In this document: piece by piece, positions 55,838 to 64,000 of the stretch
Layout: each line of letters starts with the position of its first letter
Numbering within the stretch: position 1 is the first letter of the stretch
From: Helianthus annuus
Taxonomy: Eukaryota > Streptophyta > Magnoliopsida > Asterales > Asteraceae
Length of the DNA stretch: 64,000 bases
Assembly (NCBI RefSeq): GCF_002127325.2
Contig: NC_035447.2
Span: 28,703,249-28,767,248 of the forward strand
Direction of reading: 5' to 3'
Made by a program: the position numbers and the translations under genes
Notes under the pieces: generated by a model
The model's input: only the letters and a program-made list of their open reading frames with translations
The model's database searches: none
Told to the model about the DNA's origin: nothing

Positions 55838-57449
55838 ATGCTTCTTCGGAATTCACCGCACAAAGGCTCTAAGAAGGATAGTCCCTTGAAAAGCCAGGGG
55901 ATTATCAAAGATTCTCCTATGGAGAGATGCTGTTTTACCGATATCCAAATAGACAAGATTCGCCATTGTTTCCCAGCGAATGTTGTTTTCAAACCCTTTG
56001 ATCCTACTGCTCTGAGTGATTTTGTTTCGGACACTTGGGTGGCCTTTCCTGCTACTCCTTTCCTCATCGGGTATTCATATCCTTTTCCGACATTTACCCA
56101 ATCTTTCTTTTCTCTTACCGGCATCTCATTTATCCAAGCTATGCCGATGATCTGGAGGGTTCTATATACCTTTGAGAGGATCATCGAGCAAGAAGGGATT
56201 GATTTGGGGATGTCAGAGTTAGCTGAGCTCTATGATCTCACCACCTTTGGTTCTCACCGGTACTTGTTGAAACGGAAATCTGGGGAGGATCACCCTATCT
56301 TCAAAGTTACCAAGAATGATAAAAACTGGAAACGTCGGTTTTTCTTTGTTAAGAGGGATTCCATCCCGGATGGGAAGGATCTGCCCGAGGAATGGGTCAC
56401 TCATGGTAGGGTAGAGGATCCTTGAAGGATCACTATCAGTCCTGTCTCGTATGATGAGGATCACTGATATCTTTTCTTTTTTGTCTTTTTATGCAGCTAT
56501 CTCCGTTGCTCACTTAAGGTTGACCCCTGCTGCCAAAGAAAGAGTGTTAGCTTTCAAGAAGCTTGATCCTGAAGTTCGAAGCTTTCAGATTATTATCCAA
56601 GATTCTCAAGAGATATCCTCTGCATCTGCCACAATGTCAAGTAAGTATCTTCATAAAAAAATAAGTCTTATGTGAAAGTATTCAATTTAATAAGGGAACT
56701 TATCTTGTTTTTGAATTGTGTAGGTGCCGGAAAGTCTGCCAGGTCCGTTAAGTCTGCCTCCATGTTTGGGATAAGTGACCTTGCCAATGTCACGTCTTCT
56801 AAGAAGAAGAAGGCTCCTGCTGCCAGCCCTTCAGTCTCAGCTCCTAAAGCGTCCATTCGGGGTAAGGGAAAAAAGAGGAAAGCCTCTGATGAACTCCAAG
56901 GATTCCCTCTCCTTCGTCAGCAATTTCTTGACTATGTGAACGAGGTGAGGATCACTGCCCCTGTTGGTTATCTAGTATCTTTCGAGGATCACCTGATTCC
57001 GAGCTTGTCTTTATTTCTTTTGTTTGCAGAAACTTGCTGAGATTGAAACTTATCTTGGCAATGTTGAGGACCAGGAGAGCCAGATTGCCGATCTTCAGCA
57101 AATGGGTGTGTTGAAGGATCTCAAGATAGCGGATCTTGAGAAGGAACTCCAGGCCACCAAGGATGAAGCTGCTCAGAGGCTGATTGACATGGATAATGAG
57201 AAGCAGGAGATCATCCAGGATGCCAAGGTCTCTGCCGCAACTGCTATGTACAAGATACAACTACAAATGGCTGCGGAGGCTCAGGATCCTGCCTTTGACA
57301 AGAGCTCATGGGATGTTGAAGGTTGGAAGGCAAGGCTGGTAGACTTGGATGATGAGGAGGATGCTGAGGATATCCCAAGGCTGGAGGGAGGTGATGCTGG
57401 CAAGGATCATGGTGAAGATGCTGGTGGAGATGGAGCAGCGGAGAAGTAG
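55838..57449 (+). CDS. Four-exon antisense gene inside Tat element, unknown function
   Basis: Exons are 55838-56405, 56497-56640, 56724-56944 and 57030-57449. The introns (91, 83 and 85 bp) all have GT-AG borders with T-rich 3' ends, and the frame is kept, giving 450 residues. Exon 1 holds a globular part (FTDIQIDKIRHCFPANVVFKP..FPTFTQSFFSLTGISFIQAMP..WRVLYTFE) and a KNWKRRFFFVKRD segment. Exon 3 is basic (KKKKAPAAS, RGKGKKRKAS). Exon 4 is a coiled coil of Glu/Lys/Leu ending in an acidic tail. The layout resembles plant 'putative transposon protein' ORFs known antisense in Tat elements; no catalytic motif is seen. Being antisense, its introns cannot be spliced from the element's genomic RNA, so they survive retrotransposition. 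Confidence 0.82.
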
Positions 57450-58959
57450 GCTGCATGATTGGGCGATGATGGATATTGTTGACTAGGCCGGAGCCCAATT
57501 TTTTAGGTTTTTTGGTAGTGGTTTGTGGTTTGTGAACAATTATGGTCTGTAATCTCTGAACAGTAGTTTCTTTAGGGTTAAGGATCCTGGATCCTTTGAA
57601 CAATAGGTAGGATTACACATGGTGGAGGGATCCTCTGTTTGGGGGATGAAGCCGTTGTGATCCTGCCGCCTTCTAATTTCCCTGCAATACTTTTGAACCT
57701 ATTATCATGGACACCCTTTACCTACCCCAGCGGACGGGCCACGTATTGCTGGTAGAAGCTTTGGGTAGGTAATTTTGACAACTTTTTTGAAAGGGTTAAT
57801 GATCCTTTGGTTTAATAATATAACTTCAATCTTTCTGGCTTATCTTGTGTTGTTATCCTTTTTGATTTTCAATTGTTTTGACACATGTTTGTTTGAAAAG
57901 TTTGAGCAAATTATGTTTAAGAAATTTAGGATATGATCCTGGATCAAATATCCTATAATCGAAAGTTTCCAAGATAGTTTATTTTAAGGATCATAGGTTC
58001 AGTTGTCAAGGTCTAAAGGTTATTCAAATGAATAATGAAATTAAAAGTAGTTAAGGATCATACCTGAGGATCCAAGTTAGGATCCTAACCTTTAATCGAA
58101 ATTACCATAGGTAAAACTTTAATGGATAATAAGGATTAAGGATCCTTAATCGTTTAACTTCGAAAACCTGAAAAAATGGAATATAACTTGGGACTAAGCC
58201 AATATAAAAGATAAGTTAGTAACTGGGGACAAGCCCAAAGGATAACTGAGAATGATCCCGGAGGATCACTGGGGACAAGCCCAAAGGATAACTGGGGACG
58301 ATCCCGGAGGATCACTGGGGACAAGCCCAAAGGATAACTGGTGATGATCCCGGAGGATCACTGGGGACAAGCCCAAAGGATAACTGGTGATGATCCCGGA
58401 GGATCACTGGGGACAAGCCCAAAGGATAACTGGGGACAAGCCCAAAGGATCGTATGTAAACTGGAGTATGGCCCTTTCTGGCAACTATCCAAACTTAGTG
58501 ACATGAAAATGTCAAAACCTTAGCTAACGTGAAAACGTTAGAAACCTTAGGAACGGATGTATGGTGCGTCCACCATTATACGTAGGATCCCAAGTATAGC
58601 CAGTACGATGAGGTCGCCAGCCCCGAAAATGGGTACTGATCCCAAAGACATGAACTATATCAGGATCATCGTGCGCTGCTGGCGGAAACTGGGGATAATC
58701 CCAAGGATAACTGGGGTTGGACCCGAGGATCTGTGATGCTTTTGAAGATCTTTGATGATATGCTGGAGATACCTGAACTATCATAACTCAAATGGTTTGT
58801 GAGTAGAGGATGAAGGATACATGATCCTTATCCTTAGGCAAAAGGTAAGAAAATGCAATAGTTTTAGGATAAGCATATTACCTGAGTAGGGATCAACGAT
58901 ATCTCCAGGATCCTTCAAGGATATTTCAATGTAAGGATCACATGCAGGAGGGATCATGT
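57450..58959 (-). other. 3' untranslated region of Tat element with GGATC-rich DNA
   Basis: A 1.5-kb stretch between the pol stop and the antisense gene, with no open frame of note. GGATC phrases are frequent. A 46-bp tandem repeat lies at 58222-58452. Confidence 0.65.
58222..58452. repeat. Tandem repeat, 46-bp unit, about five copies
   Basis: Units start at 58222, 58268, 58314, 58360 and 58406, each opening ACTGGGGACAAGCCCAAAGG and closing CCCGGAGGATC; the last is incomplete. Such arrays in the 3' UTR of Tat/Ogre elements are known to seed satellite DNA. Confidence 0.9.
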
Positions 58960-62266
<3,307 letters not shown>

Positions 62267-63982
62267 CTATTGCTCCCTTGGCTTCGAGGTTGGCTTCATG
62301 GATGAGGTATAGCAATCCTTAGCTTCCTGCTGGTCACTGTCGATCTTGATTATCCCCCATGGGCTAGGGAGCTTCACACATTGATGGTAGGTAGATGGAA
62401 CTGCTTTCATGTCATGTATCCAAGGCCTGCCAAGGATAACGTTGCAACAAGATAAACAGTCAATAACACAAAATTTTTGGTAATTATGTAATCCTTCCAC
62501 GTAGATTGGGAGTTTGATGTCCCCCAGAGTTTTCTTCGTTTCTCCACTGAATCCTACAAGCACGGAGGATCTTGGTGTGATGTCTGATTCTGGGATTCCC
62601 ATCTTCTTCAAGACATCAAGCTGGATTATGTTCACTGAGCTCCCTCCATCGATAAGGATCCTGCGGACAAAATGGTTAGAGATAAAGAGAGTGATAACTA
62701 AACTATCATGATGAGGATCCTGGATGTTGATGCGATCATCCTCATCAAATGTTATCATCTTTCCTTCTGAGACGCTTGAGGTTCTAATAGGCCTTTCTCC
62801 ATTATCCATTTTTGATTCTTTTGCATGTCTTTTGGCCGCTGAGAAGGATGTTCCACAAATGTCTGATCCTCCGGATATGAAGTTAATCACTTGTGCATTT
62901 GCCGGAGGTGCTGGAGCCTTTTCAGGGATCCTTTCAGGATCCTGGGTCCTTTGCTTTTTTCTTCCCAACAATTCCTTTAGATGCCCCTTGCTTAGCAGGT
63001 ATCCAATTTCTTTTCTTAAGGCTATGCAATCTTCAGTTAGATGGCCGAAATCCTCATGGTATGCACACCATTTGGACTTGTCTTTAGTCCCGGATGGTTT
63101 ATCATTCTTCCTGGGCCACCTAGCCTTTTCACCTAGATTCTGCATTGCAAGGATTAGTTCGTGATTGTCAACGGAAAAACAATATTCTGAGATTGGAGGA
63201 TATTCTTCATCATCCTCTTCTTGGTCGACAGCATGCACATTCTTGTTCTCGTTTCTATGGTAGGATTTGAACTTGTTGTTTTTGAAGGAGGATCCTTGCT
63301 TATCTTGTTTTGAGGATCCTACTTGTCTCTCCTGGATCCTCTTGTCATCCTCTAGCCGGATAAACCTGAGTGCTCGAGTTCTTACTTCATCTAAATTCCT
63401 GCAAGGTGTCATAACAAGATCATCATAGAATAATGAATCCTTAAGAAGTCCCATTTTGAAGGCTTCAACAGTCGTAGCCATATCCAAGTTGGGAATATCC
63501 AAGGATTCTTTACTAAATTTAGTTATATAATCCCTTAATGATTCATTATTATTTTGAGTTATCCTGTACAAATCACTGGTTAATTTTTCAAATTTTCTAC
63601 TACAAGAGAATTGGTTATTGAATAAATTAACTAAATTAGCAAATGAAGTAATAGAGTAAGGGGGAAGACTTAGCAGCCATTTAAGGGCTGATCCAGTAAG
63701 AGTAGATCCAAATCCTTTGCATAGGCATGCTTCCTTCAATTTTTCTGGGATAGGATTGATCTCCATCCTTTCCCTGTATTGTGCTATATGTTCCTCTGGA
63801 TCCGTTGTGCCGTCATACAACTTCATGGTAGGGATATGGAACCTTTTGGGTACCTCTGCATCACAGATTGGTGGTGCAAAGCGAGATACCTTGTGGCTCC
63901 CATCTGCAATCTCTGGGATAGGCTTGACTACCCCTGGAACACTTGAGATCATGTCCTTTAGTTTCTGTAGTTCCCTGGCCAT
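62267..63982 (-). CDS. Tat-lineage Gag-protease
   Basis: The product has 571 residues ending at the UAG. ATG 63982 fits a start MARELQKLKDMI, but the reading frame may begin further upstream near or beyond the window edge. It has a gag core (about 50-200: MKLYDGTTDPEEHIAQYRER, GSALKWLLSLPPYSI, LRDYITKFSKE), a His/Cys knuckle-like CAYHEDFGHLTEDC at about 300, and an aspartic protease whose active site is DGGSS at 445-449. The protease is followed by VILGRPWIHDMKAVPSTYHQ. The DGG form is usual for this lineage. No internal stop or frameshift is seen. It would form the particle and process the polyprotein. Confidence 0.88.
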   Translation of the reverse strand: MARELQKLKDMISSVPGVVKPIPEIADGSHKVSRFAPPICDAEVPKRFHIPTMKLYDGTTDPEEHIAQYRERMEINPIPEKLKEACLCKGFGSTLTGSALKWLLSLPPYSITSFANLVNLFNNQFSCSRKFEKLTSDLYRITQNNNESLRDYITKFSKESLDIPNLDMATTVEAFKMGLLKDSLFYDDLVMTPCRNLDEVRTRALRFIRLEDDKRIQERQVGSSKQDKQGSSFKNNKFKSYHRNENKNVHAVDQEEDDEEYPPISEYCFSVDNHELILAMQNLGEKARWPRKNDKPSGTKDKSKWCAYHEDFGHLTEDCIALRKEIGYLLSKGHLKELLGRKKQRTQDPERIPEKAPAPPANAQVINFISGGSDICGTSFSAAKRHAKESKMDNGERPIRTSSVSEGKMITFDEDDRINIQDPHHDSLVITLFISNHFVRRILIDGGSSVNIIQLDVLKKMGIPESDITPRSSVLVGFSGETKKTLGDIKLPIYVEGLHNYQKFCVIDCLSCCNVILGRPWIHDMKAVPSTYHQCVKLPSPWGIIKIDSDQQEAKDCYTSSMKPTSKPREQ

Positions 63983-64000
63983 AACATGATTGGTACCTGT

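Overview
The window is nuclear DNA of a plant, most likely a eudicot of the daisy family (Asteraceae). That placement is an inference. It rests on the types of Ty3/gypsy, Tat and Ty1/copia elements, on large LTRs that begin with TGTCACACCCCG or TGTAACACC, and on two typical dicot genes. No database search was possible, so family names come from motifs read in the sequence. About 80% of the window is transposon-derived. Only two host genes look functional: a small spliced CLE25-type peptide gene (28169-28489, +) and a single-exon BIR2-type LRR receptor pseudokinase (34248-36029, -).

Layout. 1-6468: the 3' part of one gypsy LTR (family F) sits in a minus-strand family-A gypsy copy (integrase end, gag, extra ORF, primer site, LTR), which itself sits in another LTR (C). 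7051-9788: the 5' end of a minus-strand gypsy (D). 9798-16739: two foldback MITEs, a 2955-bp solo LTR with a target-site duplication (TSD), and a SINE with a 17-bp TSD. 16740-24736: a TIR element split by a 7.1-kb Ty1/copia element whose domains are in a permuted order. 25175-27944: a SINE-tailed retroposon, one CACTA end and a Tourist MITE. 28-36.5 kb: the gene-bearing island, which also holds a TIR element containing a 42-bp minisatellite. 36.6-40.2 kb: a truncated LINE, two hAT-type MITEs and a hAT transposase relic.

From 40.27 kb to the end is one deep nest. Family-A pol is split by a 3.9-kb solo LTR (E). It runs into a family-A LTR that is followed directly by the extra ORF and gag of the next unit. 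That gag is cut by a minus-strand family-B LTR piece, which is cut by a plus-strand family-B element. That element is cut by a minus-strand Tat element running off the right edge.

The most interesting biology is in the Tat element. Its gag-protease and pol frames are separated by one UAG in the context CAA-UAG-CAA-UUA-CAG, the context known for leaky termination in tobamoviruses. Between its 3' LTR and pol it carries, antisense, a four-exon gene with clean GT-AG introns and its own TATA box, encoding 450 residues of unknown function. Family A has a second extra protein upstream of gag, conserved between two copies. Six LTR or leader regions of different families each carry clusters of short GC-rich or CpG-containing near-palindromes; their sequence is family-specific except that families A and B share one. 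I know of no explanation for this.
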